Of a DNA stretch of 64,000 nt, positions 17,075 to 25,333 are shown piece after piece (positions within the stretch are counted from its first letter, which is position 1; every line of letters starts with the position of its first letter). The stretch covers positions 101,622 through 165,621 of the forward strand of contig NZ_RQYZ01000004.1 in NCBI RefSeq assembly GCF_003932855.1, given 5' to 3'. The position numbers were made by a program, and so were the translations under genes. Under the pieces are notes generated by a model. It ran no database searches. It was given only the letters and a program-made list of their open reading frames with translations, and was not told where the DNA came from. Source of the stretch: Tessaracoccus sp. OH4464_COT-324 (lineage in GTDB: Bacteria; Actinomycetota; Actinomycetes; Propionibacteriales; Propionibacteriaceae).

Positions 17075-18243
17075 GACTGGGCCTCCTGGGTGGAGCGGAA
17101 ACGGACGGTGAGGGCGCCGTCGCGCAGCCTGGCGCCGGCGACGTCGTGGTGACGGAGGGCGCCGGGCAGGGCGATGTTGCGCCGAAAGCTGCCGATGCGC
17201 ACGCTGAGGTCTGCGGGGCTGAGGCTGAGTTCGACGTCGTCTGCGGTGACCCCAGGCAGCGGCAGCTCCAGGTCGTAGCCGTCGTCGGCGCTCACGTAAC
17301 GTTCGTGGGCGAGACCGGGCACGACGTCGAAGGCGGCCTTGCCGATCGCGAGATCGGCGAGACGGGTGATGTCGTCCAGGCCGCAGAGATCTTCGGGGAA
17401 GCGGGTGACTCGGGTGATGGGGAGGTGCCCGAACGATTCCTTGATCTCGGCGAGATGCTGGCGCTGGTGTTCCAGCCAGGTGCCGAAGAACTCGTCCACC
17501 TTGTCAGGCGGGTAGAGGCCGTTGACGAAGACGTGGTCGACGCTGTAACCGAAGAGGTTCAGGTAGACGTAGCTGCGGCGGGTTTCCTCGATGACCATGC
17601 GTTCGGGCAGGGTCACCAACCGGACTGAGGTGGTTTCCGGGTCCTTGAGGAGCCGCTGCATCTCCTGGAGCCGTTGGTACAGCCGTTCGATGTCGTTCAT
17701 GGCTTGGGCATTGGGCAGCTCGATCTGCCACACGCCCTTGACAAGCGGCCGGAGCGCACGAACCGCCAGCTTTTCAAGCGGGAAGATCCGCTCCATCCAC
17801 CAGGACAGCAGTTCGGGGAGCTGGAGCAGAGACAGGGTCTCGCCGGTTGGGGCAAGGTCGAGGATGATTCTGTCGTAGCCACCGGTGTCAGCCAACTGAT
17901 GCACCCTGAGGAGGAAAAAGAGCGGATCGAAGCCGGGCAGGTCCACCACCTGATCGTCGTCCGCCTCGGTAATGATCCTGGTTAACGCGGCGCTCATCTC
18001 GGCGAAGTCCTCCTCGGCGACGCGTCTGGCGTCCACCTCGATGATGTCCAGATTGGCCGCCACCGGGCTTAGGGTCGGCGCGGGTGGGCAGTGGAACAGG
18101 TCAGCCAGGTTGTGGGCTGCGTCCATGCTGGCGAGCAGTGTGCGGCGCCCGTCGCGAGCCGAGGCGACGGCGTGGGCCGCGGCCAGCGAGGTCTTGCCCA
18201 CGCCACCTTTTCCGGTCAGCAGGATCATTCTCTCCATCAGCAT
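17071..18243 (-). CDS. ArsA/Get3-like ATPase with C-terminal HSP20-like domain (second of a pair)
   Basis: A 390-residue paralogue of the downstream ATPase. The P-loop GKGGVGKTS is at residues 11-19, the switch region reads SMDAAHNLADLF instead of the usual DPAHS form, and LDLAPTGETLSLLQLPE corresponds to the A-loop. The C-terminal beta-rich stretch (YDLELPLPGVTADDVELSLS onward) is the HSP20-like domain, whose LPLPGV pattern recalls small heat-shock proteins. Start codons ATG 18243 and ATG 18237 are both possible. The two ATPases are diverged enough to suggest a heterodimer (inference). Confidence 0.85.
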   Translation of the reverse strand: MLMERMILLTGKGGVGKTSLAAAHAVASARDGRRTLLASMDAAHNLADLFHCPPAPTLSPVAANLDIIEVDARRVAEEDFAEMSAALTRIITEADDDQVVDLPGFDPLFFLLRVHQLADTGGYDRIILDLAPTGETLSLLQLPELLSWWMERIFPLEKLAVRALRPLVKGVWQIELPNAQAMNDIERLYQRLQEMQRLLKDPETTSVRLVTLPERMVIEETRRSYVYLNLFGYSVDHVFVNGLYPPDKVDEFFGTWLEHQRQHLAEIKESFGHLPITRVTRFPEDLCGLDDITRLADLAIGKAAFDVVPGLAHERYVSADDGYDLELPLPGVTADDVELSLSPADLSVRIGSFRRNIALPGALRHHDVAGARLRDGALTVRFRSTQEAQS

Positions 18244-18309
18244 TACTTCTTTCTGCGAATGCTTCGGTAGGCGAACTATTTGGTATGGTCGGGCTCGGTT
18301 GAGCCTTAG

Positions 18310-18777
18310 TCAGTCAATGGGAATGCGGCGGATAGCGCGCGACTTCGGCGGGCCAGCACGTTCGGCCAGCAGCTTGGGAATGCGGTTCAGCACGCGGATC
18401 AACACCTCGACCTCCTCTGCCGTCAACTCGTCGAAGAGGCGACCGACGAGTCCGACCATCTCTTTGAGGCTGTGCGCAATGAGGCTGCGGCCCGCACTGG
18501 TAAGCGAGATCAGCACGATCCGCTTGTCATGCGGGCTGTGTTGGCGCTCTACCAGGCCTCGTTGCTGGAGGCGCTGGACCACGCCCGTCGCGGTGTTAAG
18601 TGGCGCGTCGAGGTAGGCGGCTAGGTCGCTCATGCGCGACTCGCGAGCGCGGTGCAGGTGCAGCAGCGCCAAGATGTCATTCTTGCTGAGGTCTTGGACG
18701 AGGCCGCGCCACCCACCCGCGGGCAGCAGGGAGCGGAAGCTGTCCACCCAGTCGTGGAACATCGTTTCCAGATCCAA
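18310..18777 (-). CDS. MarR-family transcriptional regulator
   Basis: A 155-residue winged-helix protein with the MarR pattern: MSDLAAYLDAPLNTATGVVQRLQQRGLVERQ forms the recognition helix and HDKRIVLISLTSAGR the wing. It is the first gene before the two ArsA-like ATPases on the same strand, 66 nt upstream, and may autoregulate that operon. TTG 18777 was chosen because GAGGT lies 6 nt upstream; an internal ATG at 18762 is the alternative. A symmetric site sits just upstream of it. Confidence 0.88.
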   Translation of the reverse strand: MDLETMFHDWVDSFRSLLPAGGWRGLVQDLSKNDILALLHLHRARESRMSDLAAYLDAPLNTATGVVQRLQQRGLVERQHSPHDKRIVLISLTSAGRSLIAHSLKEMVGLVGRLFDELTAEEVEVLIRVLNRIPKLLAERAGPPKSRAIRRIPID

Positions 18778-18797
18778 GGCCCTACCTCACGCAATAC

Positions 18798-18810
18798 TTC
18801 GATGCTCGAA
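18798..18810. promoter_or_regulatory. Inverted repeat, candidate MarR operator
   Basis: TTCGA (18798-18802) and TCGAA (18806-18810) flank TGC. On the minus strand it follows an extended -10, TGCTACCCT, so the site would cover the transcription start of the MarR gene, a common autoregulatory position. Confidence 0.4.
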
Positions 18811-18888
18811 CCACTCTAGGGTAGCACTCCACCAGCCTCCAGCCCAGCCCGAGGCGCCGCGCCCCCGCAAAGCTGTCCGAAGCTGACC

Positions 18889-19812
18889 TTAGCCTTGTAG
18901 CTCCGCGAGCACCCCGGCCAGGGTCGTGTCGAAGGGCGTATGGGTTTCGCCCAGGAGATCCCGGGTGTCCTGGTCGTCCATGAGGTAGGGCCCGGTCAGT
19001 TGCGGCAGGAGAGAGGCAACGGCGCGCATCGTCGGGGAGAACCACCCCAGCGACGCGAGCAGCGCGCTGGACATAGGACGCAGTCGCGGGTCACGGCCGA
19101 TCCCGGCGAGCGCCAGGAAACGGGTGGCGGCCTCCCGTCGGCTCACGGCAGGGGCGCTTGGGACGTGCCAGACGCGGCCGCTCATCGTCGCATCCGTTGC
19201 GGCGCGGGCGAGTAGGCGGCCGAAGTCCGCGACCGCACTCCAGGTGTGCGGCGCGTCCGGGTCCCCCACGATCCGCACGGGGCGCCCAGCGAGCAGCGGT
19301 TCAAAAAACCGCCTGCTCAGATGGGTGATGCTTCCGGAGTCGGGGCCGAAGTAATCAGAGCCGCGCACCTCGACGCCGCGCACCCGGCCAGCGGCGTGGG
19401 CCGCAAACAGGCGCCGCGACACGAGTGCGCGCACCTCGCCCAGCACCGTCGGGGGCTGCAGGGGGTCAGTGGCACGCATCGGCATGCGCAGCGAGTGCGC
19501 GTAGAGGTTCCCGGCGACTACCAGCGTCGCCTCACGGCTCTGAGCCAGCGTGAGGAGGTTATCAATGGCGGGCGGCCAGCAAGAGCGCCACCCCTTCGCA
19601 CTATAGGGGAAGTTGCAACAGGCCACCACAGCCTCCGCCGGGGGCAAGTCGGCCAGGCCGTCACCGGTCACGACGTCTACTCTCGCACGCTGAGCGCCGG
19701 GCAGTTCGGTGCCCGAACGGGTGCCGACCACGACGTCGAGGCCGCGGGATACGAGACTTCTGGTGGCGGCACGGCCGAGCGGCCCGGCGCCGATGACGAT
19801 TATGCGGCTCAT
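18889..19812 (-). CDS. NAD(P)-dependent epimerase/dehydratase family protein
   Basis: A 307-residue Rossmann-fold protein with an N-terminal dinucleotide loop IIVIGAGPLGRAATRSL. Later segments (VVAGNLYAH, RGSDYFGPDS, HTWSAVADFGRLL) are typical of atypical SDR/NmrA-like or epimerase family members. The canonical YxxxK catalytic pair is not obvious; RGSDYFGP replaces it, as in atypical SDRs. It is transcribed divergently from a TetR regulator across a shared operator region and is very likely its target. GAGGAGGAAG precedes the ATG. Substrate unknown. Confidence 0.82.
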   Translation of the reverse strand: MSRIIVIGAGPLGRAATRSLVSRGLDVVVGTRSGTELPGAQRARVDVVTGDGLADLPPAEAVVACCNFPYSAKGWRSCWPPAIDNLLTLAQSREATLVVAGNLYAHSLRMPMRATDPLQPPTVLGEVRALVSRRLFAAHAAGRVRGVEVRGSDYFGPDSGSITHLSRRFFEPLLAGRPVRIVGDPDAPHTWSAVADFGRLLARAATDATMSGRVWHVPSAPAVSRREAATRFLALAGIGRDPRLRPMSSALLASLGWFSPTMRAVASLLPQLTGPYLMDDQDTRDLLGETHTPFDTTLAGVLAELQG

Positions 19813-19832
19813 TGCTTCCTCCTCTAAATACA

Positions 19833-19847
19833 GTGAACATCGTTCAC
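19833..19847. promoter_or_regulatory. TetR operator site 1
   Basis: A 15-bp inverted repeat GTGAAC-ATC-GTTCAC between the divergent epimerase and TetR genes. It lies 20 bp upstream of the epimerase start, overlapping its likely promoter. Confidence 0.7.
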
Positions 19848-19856
19848 AGTAGTATC

Positions 19857-19871
19857 GTATACACCGTTCAC
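19857..19871. promoter_or_regulatory. TetR operator site 2
   Basis: GTATAC-ACC-GTTCAC repeats site 1 with three differences and starts 24 bp after it. Two similarly spaced copies in a divergent regulator/target intergenic region strongly suggest binding by the adjacent TetR protein. Confidence 0.6.
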
Positions 19872-19905
19872 ACTTTTGGGAAGGGGCCTATGAGAAACTG
19901 TCCCC

Positions 19906-20619
19906 ATGACCACCAGAGCCGAGGCACGCAACGAGTTCCGCCGTCGCCTCCTGGCCGCTGCCTACCGCACCCTCGCCCGCGACGGGGCCGCCGGGCTAGG
20001 AATGCGCGCCCTCGCCCGGGACCTCGGCGTGACACCGGGAGCGCTCTACCGCTACGTCAAGAGCCGCGACGAGCTGCTCACCGTCCTGGTACTCGACGCC
20101 TACAACTCCCTCGCCCACGCCATCACCCAAGCGCACGATCGGATGCCCCGCGCCGACCACGAGGGCCGCTGGGTGGCGATCTGGCTGGGGGTCCGCGAGT
20201 GGGCGGACAGCCACCGACACGAATACGCGCTCATCTACGGCACCCCCGTCGAGGGCTACCACGCACCCGAGGAAACCGTCGCCCCCGCCACCCGGCTGAC
20301 CCTGCTGCTCGCCCGGGTGGCCGCCGACCATCTAGCCGCAGTCGGCCTCGGAGCCGAACCACCGTCGGAGCCGCTGCCCGACGCGCTGGCCCAGGACGTG
20401 GCGCGAATCCGGCACTGGCTGCGCACGCAAGACGTGCCCGAAGCCCAGGCTCCCGACGCGCTGATCGTCCAGGTGCTGCGCAGCTGGAGCGCCCTCATCG
20501 GAGCCATCAGCCTGGAGTTGTTCGGACACTTCCGGCACAGCGTCGAAGACGGCGCAACCTTCCTCGAACACGCCGCCCACGCCAGCTTCGCCGACCTCAC
20601 CCGCACCATCGGCCGCTGA
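19906..20619 (+). CDS. TetR/AcrR-family transcriptional regulator
   Basis: A 237-residue regulator. The N-terminal helix-turn-helix is clear: AAYRTLARDGAAGLGMRALARDLGVTPGALYRYVKSRDELL, with YRYVKSRDEL as the standard end of the TetR DNA-binding domain. The C-terminal ligand domain is of the TetR_C_33/WHG-like group by its EYALIYGTPVEGY motif. It is divergent from the epimerase gene, with two operator-like repeats between them. A GGGAAGGGG sequence lies about 19 nt upstream, too far to be an obvious ribosome site. Confidence 0.9.
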   Translation: MTTRAEARNEFRRRLLAAAYRTLARDGAAGLGMRALARDLGVTPGALYRYVKSRDELLTVLVLDAYNSLAHAITQAHDRMPRADHEGRWVAIWLGVREWADSHRHEYALIYGTPVEGYHAPEETVAPATRLTLLLARVAADHLAAVGLGAEPPSEPLPDALAQDVARIRHWLRTQDVPEAQAPDALIVQVLRSWSALIGAISLELFGHFRHSVEDGATFLEHAAHASFADLTRTIGR

Positions 20620-20634
20620 CTCCCCGCCCGGGCC

Positions 20635-21477
20635 TCACATGTTGTGCCGGAGGTAGGCGGGCTCCCGCCAACCCAGCAAGGCCTCCATCATCCGAGCCAG
20701 CTCGACGTGCCGCGCAACGTCGTGCACCCGCAGCACCCGCGCGCCACGCTCAATGCACCACGCGGCCGCCGCCAGCGAACCCGCGAGCCGTCGCTCCCTC
20801 GGTCGATCCAGCGTCTCGCCGATGAAATCCTTGTTTGACAGGGCTGCCAACACCGGCAGCCCCAGCGTCGTGAACTCCTCGAACCGGCCAAGCAACTCCA
20901 GCGTATGCCTGGTGTTCTTGTTGAGATCTGGGCCAGGATCGACGATGAGCTGGCTGCGCCGCACCCCAGCCGTCTCGGCCAGCCTCAGCCGATCCGCTAG
21001 GAAGGCCAACACCTCCGCCGTCACATCGGCATAGTGCGGACGTGGGTGGTGGGTGCGCGGCGTCGCCAGCGAATGCGTCAGCACCAGGCCCGCCCCCGTG
21101 CGCGCCGCCAGCGGAGCCAACCCGGGATCCGCCAGGCCCGTCGTGTCGTTGATGATCGCCGCCCCTGCCGCGATCGCGGCCTCGGCCACCCGCGAGCGGA
21201 AGGTGTCCACGCTGATCAGCACATCGCTCTGGGCGCGGACCGCGGCCACGAACGGGCAGACCAGATCGATCTCCTCCGCCTCGGAGACATCGCGCGCATC
21301 CGGCGAGAACGGCACGCCACCTACATCGACGATCTCCGCCCCCGCAGCGGCCGCCGCCAGCGCCGCCTCCACCGCGGGCCCCAACTCGTAGGTGGCCCCC
21401 GCGTCGAAGAAGGAATCACGGGTGCGATTGACGATGGCCATCACGGCCACGTGCCGATCCAGGTTGAGACGTTCCAT
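20635..21477 (-). CDS. Dihydropteroate synthase-like protein (FolP2 type)
   Basis: A 280-residue TIM barrel of the dihydropteroate synthase family. It reads MAIVNRTRDSFFDAG where canonical enzymes have N-x-T-P-D-S-F, then DVGGVPFSP, IISVDTF-like ISVDTFRS and INDTTG. The late segments LAALSNKDFIGETL and RVLRVHDV match the actinobacterial FolP2 subgroup rather than FolP1. The mycobacterial FolP2 homologue lacks measurable synthase activity, so a folate role is uncertain. ATG 21477 gives the usual family length; in-frame starts at 21489 and 21573 add unrelated residues and lack ribosome sites. Confidence 0.82.
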   Translation of the reverse strand: MERLNLDRHVAVMAIVNRTRDSFFDAGATYELGPAVEAALAAAAAGAEIVDVGGVPFSPDARDVSEAEEIDLVCPFVAAVRAQSDVLISVDTFRSRVAEAAIAAGAAIINDTTGLADPGLAPLAARTGAGLVLTHSLATPRTHHPRPHYADVTAEVLAFLADRLRLAETAGVRRSQLIVDPGPDLNKNTRHTLELLGRFEEFTTLGLPVLAALSNKDFIGETLDRPRERRLAGSLAAAAWCIERGARVLRVHDVARHVELARMMEALLGWREPAYLRHNM

Positions 21478-21569
21478 CACGAGACCCATTGAACCAGCAG
21501 GCAGAAACCACACGACAAGCCCTGCCAACGCGCCACCCCAGAGACACCCCTCGCAGGCGACACAGGTCC

Positions 21570-23204
21570 TCACATTCGTTCGGGCGCGTCAATCCCCAGC
21601 AGGTAGAGCCCCTTGGCCAGAACATCCCTCGTCACCGCACACAGCGCCAGCCGGGACGCCCGCACGTCACCCGCGCTCTTCAACACCGGGCACGCCTCGT
21701 AGAAGGCCGAGAATGCGCCGGCCAACTCGTACAGGTAGTTGCACAGCTTGTGCGGGGTGAGACGTTGCGCCACCTCGTCCACCACCTCGCCAAACCGGGT
21801 CAGCAGGAGCGCGAGCTGCTGCTCCTCGGGCTGGGCCAACTCGACCACCGCGCCATAGCCGACGCCTTCCGCCTCGGCCTTGCGCAGGATCTGACAGATG
21901 CGTGCGTGCGCGTACTGCAGGTACGGGCCGGTATCGCCAGTCGTCTGCACCATGCGCTCCGCGTTGAACACGTAGTCTTTCTGCAACCCGTTCGACAGGT
22001 CTGCGTACTTGATCGCCGCCAGGGCGATGTTCGCGGCCGCCTGCTCCTCGGCAGCGTCGAGCAGCGAAGTCAACGTCGCCGCCGAACCATCGCGCGTCTT
22101 GAACGGACGGCCGTCCTCACCCAGCACCATGCCGTAGCCGACGTGCTCAGCCACCACATCGTCGGGCAGGAAGCCCGCCTTGCGGGCCGCGGCGAACACC
22201 TGAGCGAAGTGCCCGGCCTGGCGGGCGTCGGTGACGTAGATGATCCGGTCGGCCCTCAACTCGCGCACCCGACGCCGGATCGCGGCCAGATCGGTGGTGG
22301 CGTAACCGTACCCGCCGTCAGACTTTCGCACGATCAGCGGGGCGTCGAACCCCTCGACGAAAACGCACAGCGCTCCCTGGTCCGGAACAGCAGCACCCGA
22401 GGCCGTCATCTCCCCAACCAGCACGGGCAGGTCGCCGTTGTACGTCGACTCCCCGGCCAGGTGCTCGTCCGTCAGCAACACCCCGAGCCGCTCGTAGGCT
22501 TCGTTGAACGCCGGCTTCGAGATCTCGACGAGCTGACGCCAGATCGCCAGCGATTCCTCATCGCCGCCCTGGAAGACCGCCACGCGGGCGCGCGCCTTGG
22601 CCGCGAACTCCTCGTCCTCCTTGAAGTGTGCCGCCGCACGCTTGTACAGCGCGTCCGCCTCCGCCAGAGTGAGCCTGGACGCGTCGAGCCCCTCGAACAG
22701 CACCTGCTCGATGAGCATGCCGAACTGAGTGCCCCAGTCGCCGATGTGGTTCTGCGGCAGCACCTCGTGGCCCAGCGCAGACAGCACCCGGTTGAAGCAG
22801 TCGCCGATGATCGTCGTACGCAGGTGCCCGACGTGCATCTGCTTGGCGACGTTCGGCGCCGAGTAGTCGATCACGATGCGCTGCGGGTAGTCGGTGACGC
22901 TCAGCCCGTGATTCGGGTCTTCAAGGATGGCGGTGGCCGCCGCCGCCAGCACCTCCGGCTTGAGCCGGAAGTTGATGAAACCCGGCCCCGCGATCTCCAG
23001 CGGCTCGCAGAGATCATCCACCTGGAGTCGCTCGACGATGCCGGCCGCCACCTCACGCGGCGGCTTGCCCGCCTCCTTCGCCAGGCGCAGCGCGACGTTG
23101 GACTGGAAATGGCCGAACTGGGGCCTCGTGGCGGGACGCAGCTCCGGGTCGACACCGGTGAGGGCGTTCAGGCGCGCGTCAAGCAGGGCAGGCAAGGATT
23201 GCAT
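21570..23204 (-). CDS. argS: Arginyl-tRNA synthetase
   Basis: A 544-residue class I synthetase that charges tRNA-Arg. The N-terminal Add1 domain is followed by the HIGH-type motif in VAKQMHVGHLRTT. The central catalytic part includes QNHIGDWGTQFG. KTRDGSAATLTSLLDAA takes the place of KMSKS, and the C-terminal DALR anticodon domain includes HKLCNYLYELAGAFSAFYE. Length is typical. ATG 23204 was chosen, since the first 12 residues of the longer frame are not family-like. It is divergent from ugd. Confidence 0.96.
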   Translation of the reverse strand: MQSLPALLDARLNALTGVDPELRPATRPQFGHFQSNVALRLAKEAGKPPREVAAGIVERLQVDDLCEPLEIAGPGFINFRLKPEVLAAAATAILEDPNHGLSVTDYPQRIVIDYSAPNVAKQMHVGHLRTTIIGDCFNRVLSALGHEVLPQNHIGDWGTQFGMLIEQVLFEGLDASRLTLAEADALYKRAAAHFKEDEEFAAKARARVAVFQGGDEESLAIWRQLVEISKPAFNEAYERLGVLLTDEHLAGESTYNGDLPVLVGEMTASGAAVPDQGALCVFVEGFDAPLIVRKSDGGYGYATTDLAAIRRRVRELRADRIIYVTDARQAGHFAQVFAAARKAGFLPDDVVAEHVGYGMVLGEDGRPFKTRDGSAATLTSLLDAAEEQAAANIALAAIKYADLSNGLQKDYVFNAERMVQTTGDTGPYLQYAHARICQILRKAEAEGVGYGAVVELAQPEEQQLALLLTRFGEVVDEVAQRLTPHKLCNYLYELAGAFSAFYEACPVLKSAGDVRASRLALCAVTRDVLAKGLYLLGIDAPERM

Positions 23205-23238
23205 GGCAGCATTCTTCCACCTCCCCCAGCCAGGCCCC

Positions 23239-23284
23239 AACCTGAGGACTTCTCAAACCTGAGGAAAGCATGAGAACTTCCTCA
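23239..23284. promoter_or_regulatory. Triple TGAGGA element between argS and ugd
   Basis: AACCTGAGGA occurs at 23239-23248 and again at 23256-23265 (17-bp period). An inverted copy TTCCTCA at 23278-23284 pairs with TGAGGAA at 23260-23266. The cluster ends 34 bp before the ugd -10. Repetition and position suggest a regulator-binding region. Confidence 0.4.
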
Positions 23285-23317
23285 CAACTCTCTCCGCAAC
23301 GCTTCATGTCGCCTCAC

Positions 23318-23323
23318 TACAGT
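23318..23323 (+). promoter_or_regulatory. -10 element TACAGT of ugd
   Basis: TACAGT ends 7 nt before the ugd ATG and there is no ribosome site, matching the leaderless pattern. Confidence 0.5.
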
Positions 23324-23330
23324 TCCGAAT

Positions 23331-24668
23331 ATGCGAATCTCAGTCATTGGTTGCGGATACCTCGGTGCGGTACATGCCGCCTGCATGGCCGAACTCGGCC
23401 ACGACGTCGTCGGCCTCGATGTTGACGCCGAGAAAGTAGAGAAACTGGCCAACGGCATCGCCCCCTTCCATGAGGAAGGGTTGCCCGAGTTGCTAGCGAA
23501 GCACGTCGGAGGCGGAAAGCTGCGCTTCACTACCGACCCGCGCGAGATCAGCGACGCGCAGATCCACTTCATCGGCGTCGGCACGCCACAGCGCAAGGGG
23601 CACATCGCGGCGGACATGACCTACGTCGACGCGGCAGTGAGCACCATCATTGAATACGCGACGCCCGGGGATCAGCCGGTGCTGGTGGCGGGCAAGTCGA
23701 CCGTGCCGGTGGGCACCGCGGCGCGCCTGGCCGAGCGTCTAGCGGGCTCCGGAAAAAACTTCATCCTGGCGTGGAACCCCGAGTTCCTGCGCGAGGGCTA
23801 TGCGGTACATGACACCCTCACCCCCGACCGTCTGGTCTACGGCCTGCCGGAGGACCGGGAGGTTGGGCTGCTGGCTAAGGGAATGCTCGACGAGTGCTAC
23901 GCACTGCCGCTCGCTCAAGGCACGCCGCTCGTCGTGGCCAACTACCCCACTGCCGAACTGGTGAAGGTGGCAGCCAACTCTTTCCTAGCCACCAAGATTT
24001 CCTTCATCAACGCGATGGCCGAGCTATGCGAGGCCACCGGCGGCGATGTCACCCGCCTCGCCGAGGCCATCGGCTACGACGAGCGCATCGGAGCGAAGTT
24101 CCTCCAGGCCGGCATCGGCTTCGGCGGCGGCTGCCTGCCGAAGGATATCCGCGCCTTTATGGCCCGTGCCGGCGAACTGGGCGTTGACCAGGCCCTCACC
24201 TTCCTGCGTGAGGTGGACGGCATCAATCTGCGCCGACGCGACCACGCCGTCGCCCTAGCCGAGCAAGCCGTGGATGGACGTCTCGTCGGGAAGAAGGTGG
24301 CGGTGCTGGGCGTGACCTTCAAACCCGACACCGACGACCTGCGCGACTCGCCGGCTCTCGACATCGCCACCCGGCTGTGGGCTCGCGGTGCTGAGCTAGC
24401 GATCGCTGACCCAGCAGCCGCAGACGAACTGCGCCGTCGACGCCCAGACCTGACCATCGTCGACACCGCTGAGGAGGCCGTGGCTGAGGCCGATGTTGTG
24501 ATGATCCTCACGCCGTGGCGTGAGTTCGTGAATCTCGACCCACAACAGTTGAGAGAGATCGTCGGGACCGCGAACATCATCGACGGCCGCAACGTCCTCG
24601 ATCCCAAGGCCTGGCGTGCGGCCGGGTGGACCTATTACGGGATGGGGCGCGGCGACTCCATCTGGTGA
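23331..24668 (+). CDS. ugd: UDP-glucose 6-dehydrogenase
   Basis: A 445-residue UDP-glucose/GDP-mannose dehydrogenase that oxidises UDP-glucose to UDP-glucuronate with two NAD+. The N-terminal Rossmann loop is VIGCGYLGAVHAACMAELGH. The nucleophilic cysteine lies in GIGFGGGCLPKDIRAF (about residue 266), and VTFKPDTDDLRDSPAL marks the C-terminal UDP-binding domain. UDP-glucuronate suggests cell-wall or capsular polysaccharide synthesis, but no such genes flank it. It ends immediately before a long hairpin. Confidence 0.95.
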   Translation: MRISVIGCGYLGAVHAACMAELGHDVVGLDVDAEKVEKLANGIAPFHEEGLPELLAKHVGGGKLRFTTDPREISDAQIHFIGVGTPQRKGHIAADMTYVDAAVSTIIEYATPGDQPVLVAGKSTVPVGTAARLAERLAGSGKNFILAWNPEFLREGYAVHDTLTPDRLVYGLPEDREVGLLAKGMLDECYALPLAQGTPLVVANYPTAELVKVAANSFLATKISFINAMAELCEATGGDVTRLAEAIGYDERIGAKFLQAGIGFGGGCLPKDIRAFMARAGELGVDQALTFLREVDGINLRRRDHAVALAEQAVDGRLVGKKVAVLGVTFKPDTDDLRDSPALDIATRLWARGAELAIADPAAADELRRRRPDLTIVDTAEEAVAEADVVMILTPWREFVNLDPQQLREIVGTANIIDGRNVLDPKAWRAAGWTYYGMGRGDSIW

Positions 24669-24704
24669 TTCGTGTGGGCGGCGGTAACCCGCCGCCCACA
24701 CGAA
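24669..24704 (+). terminator. Long T-less hairpin after ugd
   Basis: TTCGTGTGGGCGGCGG (24669-24684) pairs perfectly over 16 bp with CCGCCGCCCACACGAA (24689-24704), loop TAAC, starting right after the ugd stop. No T tract follows. Confidence 0.75.
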
Positions 24705-24714
24705 ATCTGCGCGG

Positions 24715-24750
24715 ACTGTGCGGGCTCGGCTAGGGGCGAGCCCGCACAGT
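24715..24750 (-). terminator. Long T-less hairpin after the convergent flavoprotein gene
   Basis: ACTGTGCGGGCTCG (24715-24728) pairs perfectly with CGAGCCCGCACAGT (24737-24750), 8-nt loop, 6 nt beyond the stop of the minus-strand gene. It has no T tract. Together with the preceding hairpin it insulates two convergent genes. Confidence 0.75.
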
Positions 24751-24756
24751 TAGGCG

Positions 24757-25284
24757 TCACGCGAGCTGCGCACCCAACGCACGCAGTTCGTCTGCGTGTG
24801 CCGCCACGAGACCCGCAGCGTCAAGGCCGGACTCGCCCATGAACTCCTGGAAGCTGAGCAGCACGCTGCCCTGAACCACCTTTGCACCGACGTTTTCCAG
24901 CAGCTGCGTGAGCGGAGGGACCGCTCGGCCTCCCCCACCGAATCCGTACCCAACGATGGCGGTGGGCTTCTCAGCCCACTCTGGGCCCAGCGTATCGATA
25001 GCGTTCTTGGCAGCAGCCGTGAAGAACCCGTTGTACTCGGGGGTCACCCAAACCACGGCCTCCGCATCGGAGATGGTCTTTGCCCAAGCCTTGGTGTGCT
25101 CGTTTTGGTAGTTCCCCATACGAGGCATCTCAGGCTCATCCAGAAGGGGCAGAGCAACCTCGCGGAGGTCAACGAGCTCGACCTGCTTCCCCGAGGCCTC
25201 CGCCAGAAGCGGAGCAATTGCCTCCGCGATGTGACCGCCATTGCGCAGCGGACGGGTGCTGGTGACGATGATCTTGATTACCAT
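24757..25284 (-). CDS. NADPH-dependent FMN reductase/quinone reductase-like flavoprotein
   Basis: A 175-residue flavodoxin-fold protein. IIVTSTRPLRNGGHIAEAIA is the FMN phosphate loop, and VVWVTPEYNGFFTAAAKNAIDTL is the hallmark segment of the NADPH-dependent FMN reductase family (P-E-Y-N). Such enzymes reduce quinones, azo compounds or chromate in vitro; the physiological substrate here is unknown. The start is supported by GTAGGAG 6-7 nt upstream. It is convergent with ugd. Confidence 0.9.
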   Translation of the reverse strand: MVIKIIVTSTRPLRNGGHIAEAIAPLLAEASGKQVELVDLREVALPLLDEPEMPRMGNYQNEHTKAWAKTISDAEAVVWVTPEYNGFFTAAAKNAIDTLGPEWAEKPTAIVGYGFGGGGRAVPPLTQLLENVGAKVVQGSVLLSFQEFMGESGLDAAGLVAAHADELRALGAQLA

Positions 25285-25333
25285 GAAGCTCCTACTGGTT
25301 GATAATGAATTGCCGCCAGTCTAGCTCAAATCA

